Assembly (NCBI GenBank): GCA_900542005.1
Contig: UQLW01000015.1
Span: forward strand, 5,509 to 69,508
DNA length: 64,000 bases
Direction: 5' to 3'
From: an uncultured Eubacteriales bacterium
Lineage (GTDB): Bacteria > Bacillota > Clostridia > Christensenellales > UMGS416
Under the pieces are notes generated by a model. It saw only the letters and a program-made list of their open reading frames with translations. It searched no databases and was not told the DNA's origin. Shown here in pieces: positions 7,747 through 16,552 of the stretch. The position numbers and the translations under genes were made by a program. Position 1 is the first letter of the stretch; each line of letters opens with the position of its first letter.

Positions 7747-9129
7747 ATGAAGCTGGATGATTTTTTGAAGCTGCTCTTTGAAAAGGCGAAGGCGGCCGGG
7801 CTGACCGAGTTCGACGCCATGTACTGCGAGGGCGAGAATTTCAGGGTCAGCGCCTTTGAAGGCGAGCTGGACGGGTACCATGTCAACGCCTCCCAGGGGC
7901 TCTCCTTCCGGGCGCTCTGCGGCGAAACCATGGGCTACGCCTATACGGAGACGCTGGATGAAGAGGCGGCTGGTATGCTGGTGAAGATGGCTGTGGAAAA
8001 CGCCGCGCTGGTGGAACCCAAGGATCCCCAATTCATTTATGACGGCGGCGGGACATACCCGGCGGCCGACGGAATGAATCCCGCGCTGGAGGCCGTTTCC
8101 GTGCAGGAGAAGATCGATGCGGTGCTGAAGCTGGAGCAGGCGGTGAAGGAAGCGGATCCCAGGGTCAAGACCGTGCTGCAGTGCGTGCTTGCTTCGGGGT
8201 CGGGCTTTGTGCGCCTGGTCAATTCCAAGGGTGTGGATTGCGCCTACCGGGATAACCTGATGTACAGCTATGCCGCCGCCGCCGTGGAGGACGGCGGGCG
8301 CAGCGTGGATGGCTTTGATATTGCCTGCACCCGGGAGCCCGATGGTCTGGACATGGAGCGCCTTGCGCGCAGCGCGGTGGACAAGGCGCTGGCCCGCTGC
8401 GGGGCGCGTACCGTCCCCTCCGGCCAGTATCCGGTCATCCTGGAGCATGGCGCGGCGGCCGACCTGCTGGAGTGCTTCTGCGGCATGTTCTGCGCCGATA
8501 GCGCCCAGAAGGGATATTCGCGGCTGGCCGGACGGGAGGGTGAGGCGATTGCCTCCGATAAGGTCACGCTTATGGATGATCCGACCCTTGCCTGCCTGTC
8601 GGCGGAGGCGGCCAAGGCCGCCCGGGGCTTCGCCGGGCAGCCCTTTGACGGGGAGGGCGTGCCGGCCCGCGCCAAGGCCGTGATCGAAAAGGGGCGGTTG
8701 GCCACCCTTTTGCATAACCTGACGACGGCGGCCAAGGCCGGGACTCAGTCCACCGGCAACGCCAGCCGCAGCAGCTATAAGTCCACTGTAGGCGTCGCGC
8801 CGACCAACCTCTACATATTGCCCGGGGAGGATTCGCTGGAGGCCATGATGCGCAAGATGGGCGACGGCCTTGTGATCGACGACCTCTCCGGCCTGCACGC
8901 CGGGGCCAACGGCGTATCCGGCGATTTTTCCCTGCTGGCCCAGGGCTATCAGGTCAAGGAGGGAAAACGCGCCGGCGCTGTGGAGCAGATCACCGTGGCG
9001 GGGAACTTCTATGAGCTTTTGAACCGGATCGTATCGGTGGGCAGCGACCTTACCTTTGGCCTGCCGGGCTCCAGCTGTGTGGGCTCGCCCAGCCTCTGGA
9101 TCCAATCGCTGGATATCGCCGGCGAGTAG
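7747..9129 (+). CDS. tldE: TldE/PmbA-type metalloprotease subunit
   Basis: 460 aa partner of TldD with the same fold but without the HExxxH zinc motif, as expected for the TldE/PmbA subunit. Recognisable segments are the N-terminal TEFDAMYCEGENFRVSAFEG, RSSYKSTVGVAPTNLYI in the C-terminal half, and GLHAGANGVSGDFS near the end. The start ATG follows GGAGG. The pair ends at a terminator 20 bp downstream. Confidence 0.93.
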   Translation: MKLDDFLKLLFEKAKAAGLTEFDAMYCEGENFRVSAFEGELDGYHVNASQGLSFRALCGETMGYAYTETLDEEAAGMLVKMAVENAALVEPKDPQFIYDGGGTYPAADGMNPALEAVSVQEKIDAVLKLEQAVKEADPRVKTVLQCVLASGSGFVRLVNSKGVDCAYRDNLMYSYAAAAVEDGGRSVDGFDIACTREPDGLDMERLARSAVDKALARCGARTVPSGQYPVILEHGAAADLLECFCGMFCADSAQKGYSRLAGREGEAIASDKVTLMDDPTLACLSAEAAKAARGFAGQPFDGEGVPARAKAVIEKGRLATLLHNLTTAAKAGTQSTGNASRSSYKSTVGVAPTNLYILPGEDSLEAMMRKMGDGLVIDDLSGLHAGANGVSGDFSLLAQGYQVKEGKRAGAVEQITVAGNFYELLNRIVSVGSDLTFGLPGSSCVGSPSLWIQSLDIAGE

Positions 9130-9147
9130 GGAGGCGCCCCATATCTT

Positions 9148-9174
9148 CGGCCGCTGGATGCGGCCGATTTTTTT
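9148..9174 (+). terminator. Terminator after tldD-tldE
   Basis: CGGCCGC (9148-9154) pairs with GCGGCCG (9160-9166), followed by A and seven T. Confidence 0.88.
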
Positions 9175-9235
9175 GCGCTATGCGGGGAGAAAGGATGGCA
9201 CGGATGAAGGGAAGCTTGCAAGGAAAGAAATAATT

Positions 9236-9264
9236 CTTGCAAAATTGCCGCCGCATGGTACAAT
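9236..9264 (+). promoter_or_regulatory. Promoter of the RpiR-type regulator
   Basis: CTTGCA, 17-bp spacer, TACAAT, then a short leader with GGAGGT before the ATG at 9290. Confidence 0.65.
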
Positions 9265-9289
9265 ACTAGGCGTATAGAAGGAGGTACCC

Positions 9290-10156
9290 ATGGAACAGAC
9301 GACGGATCTTCTGCAGCTGATTGAGGAAAAGAGCGCCCGAATGAGCAAGGGCCATCGGGCCATCAGCCGCTTTATCCTGCAGGAATACGATAAGGCCGCC
9401 TTCATGACGGCGCTGAAAATCGGGGAGCGGGTTGGCGTCAGCGAATCCACGGTGGTACGTTTCGCCATGTCCCTGGGCTTTTCCGGCTATCCGGAGCTGC
9501 AAAAGGCGCTGCAGGAGCTGGTGCGCAATAAGCTTACGACATTGCAGCGCATGGAAATGACCTCGGACCAGAGCTATTCCATGGTGCTCCGGGGCGTTAT
9601 GAAGGCCGACATCAACAACCTGAAAAGCACCCTGGAAAACCTGTCGGCCGATACCTTTGAGGCCATGGTCGAAGCCATGTACTCGGCCAAGCGGGTATAT
9701 ATCATGGGCCTGCGCAGCTCGGCGCCGCTGGCCCAGTTTATGGGGTATTATCTCAGCTTTATCCTGGATAACGTGTATGTGGTGACCTCCGGCATCAACG
9801 ATATACTGGAACAGATTTTTCACATTGAGCAGGGCGATATGCTGCTGGGCATCAGCTTTCCGCGGTATTCGCGCCGGACGGTGGACGGCATGCGCTACGC
9901 CAGGGAGCGGGGCGCCACGGTGGCGGCGGTGACCGACTCGGCTACCTCGCCGCTGGCGTCGCTGGCGGAGCATACGCTGATGGTGAAAAGCGATATCGCC
10001 TCCTTTGTGGATTCCCTTGTCGCGCCCTTTTCGGTGATGAATGCGCTGATTGTGGCCATCGCCATGAAAAAGCGCACCGCCGTAGCCGATCATTTTAAGA
10101 CGCTGGAGGATATATGGGGCCAATACCACGTCTATTTGGAAAAGGAGAACGGGTAA
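9290..10156 (+). CDS. MurR/RpiR family transcriptional regulator
   Basis: 288 aa. It has an N-terminal HTH_6 DNA-binding domain (IGERVGVSESTVVRFAMSLGFSGYPELQKAL, residues ~43-73) and a C-terminal SIS domain (~125-260), which in this family binds a phosphosugar. SIS motifs include YIMGLRSSAPLAQFMGYYL and DMLLGISFPRYSRRTVDGM. Such regulators usually control neighbouring sugar or amino-sugar genes, but the following gene is a flavoprotein, so the target is unclear. It overlaps nothing and ends 1 bp before the next start codon. Confidence 0.9.
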   Translation: MEQTTDLLQLIEEKSARMSKGHRAISRFILQEYDKAAFMTALKIGERVGVSESTVVRFAMSLGFSGYPELQKALQELVRNKLTTLQRMEMTSDQSYSMVLRGVMKADINNLKSTLENLSADTFEAMVEAMYSAKRVYIMGLRSSAPLAQFMGYYLSFILDNVYVVTSGINDILEQIFHIEQGDMLLGISFPRYSRRTVDGMRYARERGATVAAVTDSATSPLASLAEHTLMVKSDIASFVDSLVAPFSVMNALIVAIAMKKRTAVADHFKTLEDIWGQYHVYLEKENG

Positions 10157-10157
10157 A

Positions 10158-11411
10158 TTGACCAAGGCGCTTATCGTGGGGGGCGGCCCCGCGGGCATGA
10201 TTGCCGCCATTGCCGCCGCAGAGGAGGGCGCTTCGGTAACGCTGCTGGAGCGCAATGAAAAGCTGGGGAAAAAGCTCTATATCACGGGAAAGGGCCGCTG
10301 TAATATCACCAACGATTGCCAGAGGGAGGCCTTTTTTGCTGCGATTCCCCGCAATCCCCGCTTTCTTTACAGCGCCTACAGCCGCTTCAGCCCGCAGGAG
10401 CTGATGGCGACCATGCAGCGGCTGGGCGTCCCCATGACGGTGGAACGGGGCAATCGGGTATTTCCTGCCTCCCAGAAGGCCAGCGACGTAACCCGCGCGC
10501 TGGCCCAGCGCATGCAGCAGCTGGGCGTAGAGGTACGGCTCAATACGCGCGTCAGCAGCCTTGCCCTTAGCGGGGGACGGGTCTGCGGCGTCCGGGACGA
10601 AGCGGGGACGCTGTATCCGGCCGACTGCGTGGTCATTGCCACCGGGGGCCTGGCCTATCCGCTGACGGGTTCCACCGGGGACGGATATGAGCTGGCCCGC
10701 CAGGCGGGGCACCGGGTTACGCCAACCTATCCTTCACTGATCTCCCTGGAAGCAGGGGATCCCTGGATTCCCGGCCTGCAGGGGCTGTCGCTGAAAAATG
10801 TGAGGCTTACCGCGCGGCTGGGAAAAAAGACGCTGTTTAGCGGGCTGGGCGAGATGATGTTCACCCATTATGGTATCACAGGGCCGCTGGTGCTGACGCT
10901 TTCAGCGCTGCTGCCGCAGGAAGGGCTGGAAACGGCGGCGGTGCATCTGGACCTGAAGCCGGGCCTTACCGAGGAGCAGCTCAAGCAGCGGATCCAGCGG
11001 GAGTTTGAGGCCCATGGCAGCCGGCAGCTGATGGGCGCGCTGGCCGAGCTGCTGCCGCGCAGGCTGCTGGAGGCCGTGCTGGAGGCGGCCGGCCTTGCTC
11101 CGGATCTGTCGATCCACCATCTTTCCCGCCAACAGCGTGAGACGCTGCTGGCTTCGTTCAAGGCGCTGCCCATCCACCTGAAGGGCCGGAGAGGCTTTGA
11201 TGAGGCGGTGGTGACCCGCGGCGGCGTGGACGTGAAGGAGATCGACCCCAAAACCATGCAGTCCCGGAAGGCGGAGGGCCTTTATTTTGCCGGTGAGGTG
11301 CTGGATGTAGACGGATTCACCGGCGGCTTTAACCTGCAGATCGCTTTTTCTACCGGCTATTCGGCGGGAAAGGCGCTGAAGCCTTGTACAAAGGACGGCG
11401 CGCCGGTATAA
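10158..11411 (+). CDS. BaiN/HI0933-like FAD-dependent oxidoreductase
   Basis: 417 aa, full length for the HI0933 flavoprotein family. The TTG start at 10158 follows AAAGGAG. The dinucleotide-binding motif is VGGGPAGMIAAIAAAEEGA, followed by the family signature GKKLYITGKGRCNITND; FAD contacts near the end include FAGEVLDVDGFTGGFN. One member, BaiN, reduces bile-acid intermediates in Clostridium scindens, but most homologues are widespread single genes of unknown role, so that function should not be assumed. The promoter of the next operon lies within its last codons. Confidence 0.88.
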   Translation: MTKALIVGGGPAGMIAAIAAAEEGASVTLLERNEKLGKKLYITGKGRCNITNDCQREAFFAAIPRNPRFLYSAYSRFSPQELMATMQRLGVPMTVERGNRVFPASQKASDVTRALAQRMQQLGVEVRLNTRVSSLALSGGRVCGVRDEAGTLYPADCVVIATGGLAYPLTGSTGDGYELARQAGHRVTPTYPSLISLEAGDPWIPGLQGLSLKNVRLTARLGKKTLFSGLGEMMFTHYGITGPLVLTLSALLPQEGLETAAVHLDLKPGLTEEQLKQRIQREFEAHGSRQLMGALAELLPRRLLEAVLEAAGLAPDLSIHHLSRQQRETLLASFKALPIHLKGRRGFDEAVVTRGGVDVKEIDPKTMQSRKAEGLYFAGEVLDVDGFTGGFNLQIAFSTGYSAGKALKPCTKDGAPV

Positions 11412-11412
11412 T
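11384..11412 (+). promoter_or_regulatory. Promoter of hutP and the cmk-plsC / ispH-rpsA genes
   Basis: TTGTAC (11384-11389), 17-bp spacer, TATAAT (11407-11412), overlapping the 3' end of the flavoprotein gene. Confidence 0.75.
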
Positions 11413-11463
11413 AGCAGGTAGCGGAAGGCAGGACGAGAAATGCGTTGCAGATGAGGATGTAGG

Positions 11464-11880
11464 ATGGATCAGAAATTTGGCAGTAAAGAAGTTTGCCGCT
11501 TTGCTATCACCATGAGCCTGACGGAGGACCGGCAGCAGGAGCGCGCCCTGCAGGAAAAGCTGCATGGGCTTGAGGTGCGGGCTGCCGCGGTGGATTATGG
11601 CGGTGAATTTTTATCCTCGGTCATGAAAATTGTGGAGCGCTCTGTGGTGGCGGCCAAGCGCGAGGGGATCATCGGCGCCACCCATCAGGAGGAAGGCGCC
11701 GTGGCAGGCGCCACAAGAGAGGCGATTTCCCAGATCTCCAGCAAGGCCATCGGCCTGAACGTAGGGGGGAAGATTGGGATCGCGCGCTATGGCGACCATG
11801 TGGCGGTGTCCATTTTCTTTGGTATCGGGCTGCTGCATCTCAACGAGATTGCCACAGGCCTCGGCCACCGGGTGATTTAG
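11464..11880 (+). CDS. hutP: HutP family RNA-binding protein
   Basis: 138 aa. In Bacillus, HutP is a hexameric RNA-binding antiterminator that needs L-histidine and Mg2+ and switches on the hut operon. The protein shows the conserved GAVAGATREAI, LNVGGKIGIARYG and the near-terminal FFGIGLLHLNEIATGLGHR stretches. No hut genes lie in this window; the downstream genes encode CMP kinase/acyltransferase and IspH/S1. The RNA target in this organism is therefore unknown and could differ from hut. An AGGATGTAGG ribosome site precedes the ATG. Confidence 0.9.
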   Translation: MDQKFGSKEVCRFAITMSLTEDRQQERALQEKLHGLEVRAAAVDYGGEFLSSVMKIVERSVVAAKREGIIGATHQEEGAVAGATREAISQISSKAIGLNVGGKIGIARYGDHVAVSIFFGIGLLHLNEIATGLGHRVI

Positions 11881-11901
11881 GAAGCGGAGCGTAGGGAGAA
11901 T

Positions 11902-13212
11902 ATGGCGGATAAAATGATACAAATTGCAATCGACGGCCCGGCCGGAGCGGGAAAAAGCACGGTGGCGCGGGCTGTGGCCGGGGAGCTTAATATCCTGTAT
12001 CTGGATACGGGCGCAATGTACAGGGCCATCGGCCTGAAAGCGCTGGAAGAGGGGATATCCCCGCAGGACGAGGCGGCGGTTTCGGCCATGGTCGAGCATA
12101 CGGCAGTGCGGATCGCCTACAGGGAGGGCGAGCAGCGGATAGAGCTGGACGGCCGGGATGTCACAGGGCTGATCCGCACCAATGAAGTATCGGCGGCGGC
12201 CTCGGCGGTCAGCCAGTGGCAGGCGGTGCGCCTGAAGATGGTGGAGCTGCAGCGGGAAATCGCCCGGACTCAGCCCACGGTGCTGGACGGCCGCGATATC
12301 GGCACCTTTGTTCTGCCGGACGCTCCTTACAAATTCTATCTGACAGCGACGGTGAACGAGCGGGCCAGGCGCCGCTTTTTGGAGCAGCAGGCCAAGGGCG
12401 TCGACCGGCCGCTGGAGGAATATGAAGCGCAGATCGCCGCCCGGGACAAGCAGGACATGGAGCGGGAGTTTGCGCCGCTGCGCCGGGCGGAGGATGCGGT
12501 CTATGTGGATTCCACCGGTATGAAGCCCCAGGAGGTGGTGAGGCGCATCGTCAACGTGGTGAACAACGACGAGCTGCGCCGGGGCTATACCTTCTGGATG
12601 CGGGCCTTCTACCGGCTGGCCAAGGCGGTCGTCACCGCGATGATTCATATCGCTACGCCTTACCGGGTGGTGGGAGGTAATCTGCGGGGGCTTAAAGGCC
12701 CGTGGCTTGTATGCATTAACCATGTGGCCCAGTGGGACGCCCTGGTGGCCGCTGAGATGTTCCTTCCCCGGAAAACCTCCTTTATGGCTAAGAGCTCGCT
12801 CTTTCACCATAAGGCCATGAATTGGATCATCACCGCCCTGGGGGCGATTCCGGTGCGCCGGGGTGAGGCGGATACCTCTGCCATCAAGAAGGCGCTGAAC
12901 GCCCTGGAGGAGGGACGGGTTTTCGCCCTATTCCCGGAGGGGACCCGCAACCTGAAGCAGGACGGCAGCATTGCGCCGCTGCATACCGGCGCGGGGCTGA
13001 TCGCCATGAAAGCCAAGGTTCCGGTGCTGCCGATCTATATCCATCACGGCGGGAAATACCGGTTCCTTCATCCCTTTACCATCTACATGGGGCAGCCGGT
13101 GGAGCTGTCCGATCTGATGGGAAAGCGGATCAACAATTCCCTGCTGGAGGAAGTGATGGATCGCATCTATCAGGAAATGACGCGGCTGAAAAAAATAGCT
13201 GAAAAAAGTTAA
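11902..13212 (+). CDS. Fusion: (d)CMP kinase + 1-acylglycerol-3-phosphate acyltransferase
   Basis: 436 aa, one uninterrupted frame. Residues ~1-220 are cytidylate kinase (Cmk): Walker A DGPAGAGKSTVARAVA, CMP-site YLDTGAMYRAIGL, LDGRDIGTFV and RDKQDMEREFAPLRRAEDA. Residues ~235-436 are a PlsC-type acyltransferase: the catalytic NHVAQWD (H-x4-D), FMAKSSLFH, and FPEGTRN glycerol-phosphate motif. Cmk makes CDP from CMP; PlsC makes phosphatidic acid, which is then activated by CTP. In many Clostridia cmk and plsC are separate neighbours. Here they are joined, tying nucleotide supply and phospholipid synthesis in one polypeptide. No hydrophobic anchor is obvious beyond weak segments. Confidence 0.92.
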   Translation: MADKMIQIAIDGPAGAGKSTVARAVAGELNILYLDTGAMYRAIGLKALEEGISPQDEAAVSAMVEHTAVRIAYREGEQRIELDGRDVTGLIRTNEVSAAASAVSQWQAVRLKMVELQREIARTQPTVLDGRDIGTFVLPDAPYKFYLTATVNERARRRFLEQQAKGVDRPLEEYEAQIAARDKQDMEREFAPLRRAEDAVYVDSTGMKPQEVVRRIVNVVNNDELRRGYTFWMRAFYRLAKAVVTAMIHIATPYRVVGGNLRGLKGPWLVCINHVAQWDALVAAEMFLPRKTSFMAKSSLFHHKAMNWIITALGAIPVRRGEADTSAIKKALNALEEGRVFALFPEGTRNLKQDGSIAPLHTGAGLIAMKAKVPVLPIYIHHGGKYRFLHPFTIYMGQPVELSDLMGKRINNSLLEEVMDRIYQEMTRLKKIAEKS

Positions 13213-13285
13213 AAAAAATTTCCAGATCAGCAGGAAAAAGCCCTATCCATGCAGAAGTAATAGGGATAGGTGAAAGGAAAAGCCT

Positions 13286-15421
13286 TTGATCGTACAATTA
13301 GCACAAAAGGGTGGGTTTTGCTTTGGCGTGCGCCGTGCATTGGACGCAGCGCAGCAGGAGGCGGGACGCAATCCTAAAGGGCTTTTTACCTTTGGCCCAA
13401 TCATCCATAACCCCCAGGTGGTAGAGCGGCTGGAAGGCCAGGGCGTCATGGTTTGCGAGCAGCCGGAGGCCATGCCGGCGGGCGCAACGGTGGTGATCCG
13501 TTCCCATGGGATCGGCCCGCAGTATTATGAACGCTTTGCCCGGCAGCGGCTGCATGTGGTGGACGCTACCTGCCCCTTTGTCCGCCGGATTCAGCTAAAG
13601 GCAGAGGCCTGCGCGGAGGCCGGCGTGCCGGTGGTCATCGTCGGCGAGGCGCAGCACCCCGAGGTGGTGGGTATCGTTGGATGGAGCAAGGGCCAGGCCT
13701 ATGTGATCCACAGCCTGGAAGAGGTGGATCGTCTGCCGCGCCTGGAGCGCGCCTGCCTGATGGCGCAGACCACGACGGCGCTTCCTCTGTGGGAGGAGCT
13801 GAAGGCGGCTGTGGAGGCCCGTATCCCGCAGCTTGAGATTTTCCAGTCCATCTGCCATGCTACCCAGCAGCGGCAGACGGAGGCCGCCCAAATGGCCCGG
13901 GCCTGCGATACCATGATCGTCATTGGCGGGCGGAACAGCTCCAATACCGCTAAGCTGGCCCAGCTTTGCAGACAGCATTGCCCGCGGGTGCTGCAGGTGC
14001 AGACGGCCCGGGAGCTTCCGGGGGCTGAATATTTTTACAATTCGGAAAAAGTTGGCATCGTGTCCGGTGCTTCCACGCCGGATTGGATAATTAAGGAGGT
14101 TTTTATAACCATGAGCGAAATCGACAAGAAGGATCTCAACCAGGACCAGGCCGAAGCGGTGGTGGCCACCGAAGCGGTCGAAGCGAACCAGGCTTCTCAA
14201 AGCGCCGCGCCTATTGAGGAGGAAAAAGCAGCCACGATCCCCAGCGCCGGCAATGAGAACGGCGAGGTCAACTTTGCCGAGGACTTTGAGAAGATGATGG
14301 TGACCATCCGTCCCGGTCAGGTGATCACGGGCAAGGTTGTGTCCGTCAACGAGAACGAGGTCTGCGTGAACATCGGCTATAAGTCCGACGGCTTCATTTC
14401 CCGCAGCGAGTTCTCCGCCAATGAAGATGTGAACCCCGTTGACGTGGTCAAGGAGGGGGACGACATCGAGGTGGAAGTCTTGAAGGTTAATGATGGTGAA
14501 GGAAACGTCCTGCTGTCCAAAAAGAACGTGGATTCCCGCAAGCACTGGAAAGAAGTGATGGAGCAGTTCACCGAGGGCGGCCATATCACCGCCGTGGGCA
14601 AGCAGGCCGTCAAGGGCGGCCTGATCGCCAATGCCAACGGTATCCGCGCCTTCATCCCCGCCTCTCAGCTCGATACCAAGTATGTGGAGGACATCGAGGC
14701 TTATGTGGGCAAGACCATGGAGCTGAAGATCATGGAGGTGGAGAAGCACCGCAAGCGCTTCGTCGCCAGCCGCAAGGCCGTGCTGCTGGAGGAGGAGGAG
14801 CGCATCCGCAACGAGAAGTGGGATCAGCTCCACGAGGGCGATAAGGTTACGGGCATTGTCCGCCGCCTGACCGACTTCGGCGCCTTTGTGGACATCGGCG
14901 GTATTGATGGCCTGGTGCATGTCACCAACCTGGCCTGGGGCCGCGTGCAGCATCCCAAGGATGTGGTTTCCATCGGACAGACGCTGGAGTGCGTCATCCT
15001 GAAGGTGGACAAGGAGAATCAGCGGGTTTCCCTGGGACACAAGCAGCTGATGCCCAAGCCCTGGGACGTAGCCAGCCAGAAATACATCCCCGGTACGGTT
15101 GTCACCGGTAAGGTGGTTCGCATTGTGAGCTTTGGCGCTTTCGTGGAGCTGGAGCCCGGACTGGACGGCCTGGTGCATATCTCCCAGATCGCGGACAAGC
15201 GGATTGACAAGGTGGAGAACGTGCTGCAGCCCGGCCAGGTGGTCAACGTGAAGATTCTTGACGTGAACCCCGCTGAGCATCGTATCAGCCTCAGCATCCG
15301 CGATGCCCAGACCGAGAAGAGCGAAAACGACTACTCCCTGGATGACTATGAGAACGCCGATTACGATGAGGATGATAACGGCGATATCTTCGAGGGTGTG
15401 GACGAGGATCTGAACGTCTAG
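13286..15421 (+). CDS. ispH-rpsA: Fusion: IspH (HMBPP reductase) + ribosomal protein S1
   Basis: 711 aa. Residues ~1-275 are IspH, the [4Fe-4S] enzyme making IPP/DMAPP in the MEP pathway; its cluster cysteines lie in GGFCFGVRRALD, DATCPFVRR and SICHATQQRQ. Residues ~276-711 are an S1-like protein with an acidic linker and four S1 RNA-binding repeats, the last two reading TDFGAFVDIGGIDGLVHV and VSFGAFVELEPGLDGLVHI. This fusion is known in Clostridia. The start is TTG at 13286 after AAAGGA. An internal AAGGAGGT with an in-frame ATG at 14111 could give free S1. A small hairpin (13242-13270) sits in the 73-bp gap before the start. It ends at a strong terminator. Confidence 0.95.
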   Translation: MIVQLAQKGGFCFGVRRALDAAQQEAGRNPKGLFTFGPIIHNPQVVERLEGQGVMVCEQPEAMPAGATVVIRSHGIGPQYYERFARQRLHVVDATCPFVRRIQLKAEACAEAGVPVVIVGEAQHPEVVGIVGWSKGQAYVIHSLEEVDRLPRLERACLMAQTTTALPLWEELKAAVEARIPQLEIFQSICHATQQRQTEAAQMARACDTMIVIGGRNSSNTAKLAQLCRQHCPRVLQVQTARELPGAEYFYNSEKVGIVSGASTPDWIIKEVFITMSEIDKKDLNQDQAEAVVATEAVEANQASQSAAPIEEEKAATIPSAGNENGEVNFAEDFEKMMVTIRPGQVITGKVVSVNENEVCVNIGYKSDGFISRSEFSANEDVNPVDVVKEGDDIEVEVLKVNDGEGNVLLSKKNVDSRKHWKEVMEQFTEGGHITAVGKQAVKGGLIANANGIRAFIPASQLDTKYVEDIEAYVGKTMELKIMEVEKHRKRFVASRKAVLLEEEERIRNEKWDQLHEGDKVTGIVRRLTDFGAFVDIGGIDGLVHVTNLAWGRVQHPKDVVSIGQTLECVILKVDKENQRVSLGHKQLMPKPWDVASQKYIPGTVVTGKVVRIVSFGAFVELEPGLDGLVHISQIADKRIDKVENVLQPGQVVNVKILDVNPAEHRISLSIRDAQTEKSENDYSLDDYENADYDEDDNGDIFEGVDEDLNV
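14093..14113 (+). promoter_or_regulatory. Internal ribosome binding site and in-frame ATG for the S1 half
   Basis: AAGGAGGT at 14093-14100, 10-nt spacer, ATG at 14111 in the frame of the fusion protein, exactly at the IspH/S1 domain junction (MSEIDKKDLNQDQ). It is the remnant of, or a still working, separate S1 start. Confidence 0.7.
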
Positions 15422-15433
15422 GTTAGAAGCCGA

Positions 15434-15468
15434 GGGACGCTTCCGCTATGGGAAGCGTCCCTTTTTTT
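15434..15468 (+). terminator. Terminator after ispH-rpsA
   Basis: GGGACGCTTCC (15434-15444) / GGAAGCGTCCC (15451-15461), then seven T. Confidence 0.93.
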
Positions 15469-15514
15469 GCAGGGGGCGGCCGGAATCGTATTCAAATGGG
15501 AGGATAAAAAAGGC

Positions 15515-16342
15515 ATGGGCTTTATGCTAGATCAGGCAACCGCAGCGCTCAAGAGGCCGGAGCTCTGGCAGCGCAGCGCGACATCGTTGTGGGACGATCC
15601 CCACATTTCCAAGGGAATGCTAAAGGCGCATCTGGACCCGGAGATAGACGCTGCCAGCCGAAGGCATGAAACCATTGACCGCTCGGTGAAGTGGCTCTCC
15701 GGCATGATTCCTCAGGGCGGCCGCATCCTTGATTTGGGCTGCGGACCAGGCTTGTATACCATGCGCCTTGCGGCGCTTGGGTATCAGGTAACCGGAATAG
15801 ATTATGCCAAAGGCTCCATCGACTATGCGAAACAGCATGATCCAAAGACGGATTACCGGTATCAGAACTACCTGGAGCTGGACGAGGAGCCGACATATGA
15901 CGCGATTACCCTCATTTACTGCGACTATGCAGCGCTGACGCCGGCAGAGCGGGCTTGCCTTCTGCCGAGAATATACCGCGCGCTGAAGCCTGGCGGCCGT
16001 TTTCTCTTAGATGTATTTTCCCGGGCGCATTTCAAAAACCGGGCGGAACGCACGGGATGGCATGTGGGAGAAAAAGGGGGCTATTGGAGCAAAAAGCCCT
16101 ATATTTGCCTGGAAGCCTCCTATCAATATGAGGACCATCGGTATTTTCTCGATCAATATGTGGTCATTACCCAGGACGCTGTGACAGCGTATCGGGTGTG
16201 GGATACGGCCTATACCCGGGAAGAACTGATGGGGGAAATAACGCCCTTCGGGTTCCGATGTGTCGGGGTATTTGGCGATGTATGCGGCGCGCCCTATCAG
16301 GAGAACTCGGATACGATTTGCGCTGTGCTGGAAAAGGCGTGA
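15515..16342 (+). CDS. Class I SAM-dependent methyltransferase
   Basis: 275 aa from ATG at 15515, which has GGGAGG upstream; an earlier in-frame start runs into the terminator. The SAM-binding motif I is RILDLGCGPGLYTMRLA (~70-86), followed by the acidic post-motif GIDYAKGSIDYA and motif IV region YDAITLIYCDYAALTP, then LKPGGRFLLDVFS. This is a Methyltransf_11/25-type fold. The substrate is unknown. Base composition is slightly less GC-rich than its neighbours. It stands alone between two terminators. Confidence 0.85.
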   Translation: MGFMLDQATAALKRPELWQRSATSLWDDPHISKGMLKAHLDPEIDAASRRHETIDRSVKWLSGMIPQGGRILDLGCGPGLYTMRLAALGYQVTGIDYAKGSIDYAKQHDPKTDYRYQNYLELDEEPTYDAITLIYCDYAALTPAERACLLPRIYRALKPGGRFLLDVFSRAHFKNRAERTGWHVGEKGGYWSKKPYICLEASYQYEDHRYFLDQYVVITQDAVTAYRVWDTAYTREELMGEITPFGFRCVGVFGDVCGAPYQENSDTICAVLEKA

Positions 16343-16441
16343 AAGGCAGGCAGGCCCTGTATGATACAAGCCGCGGACAGCTGGCAGTGGTGGGGCCGCC
16401 CGGGCAGCGTGCCTTGGGGCTGTATCTGTAGCGAGACATGA

Positions 16442-16494
16442 AAAAGGCCATCTCCTGTGTAACGTTGGGTCAATCAACAGGGAGATGGCCTTTT
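16442..16494. terminator. Bidirectional terminator between methyltransferase and symporter
   Basis: AAAAGGCCATCTCC (16442-16455) pairs with GGAGATGGCCTTTT (16481-16494) around a 25-nt loop. Genes converge here and the A and T runs would serve both strands. The rest of the 210-bp gap shows nothing else. Confidence 0.7.
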
Positions 16495-16552
16495 ATGGGA
16501 TGGCGCTTATCGGGGGATAACGCTGGCCTTCAAGCGTGAGGGGGAAAGAGGG

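Noticed and set aside
6490..9105. Long minus-strand open frame (871 codons) opposite tldD-tldE
   Set aside because: It is an antisense shadow of two well-recognised GC-rich genes; its translation is rich in His, Arg and Gly without domain motifs and has no ribosome site.
10158..11411. Calling the flavoprotein a bile-acid reductase (BaiN)
   Set aside because: HI0933-family proteins are almost universal in Clostridia and no other bai genes are present.
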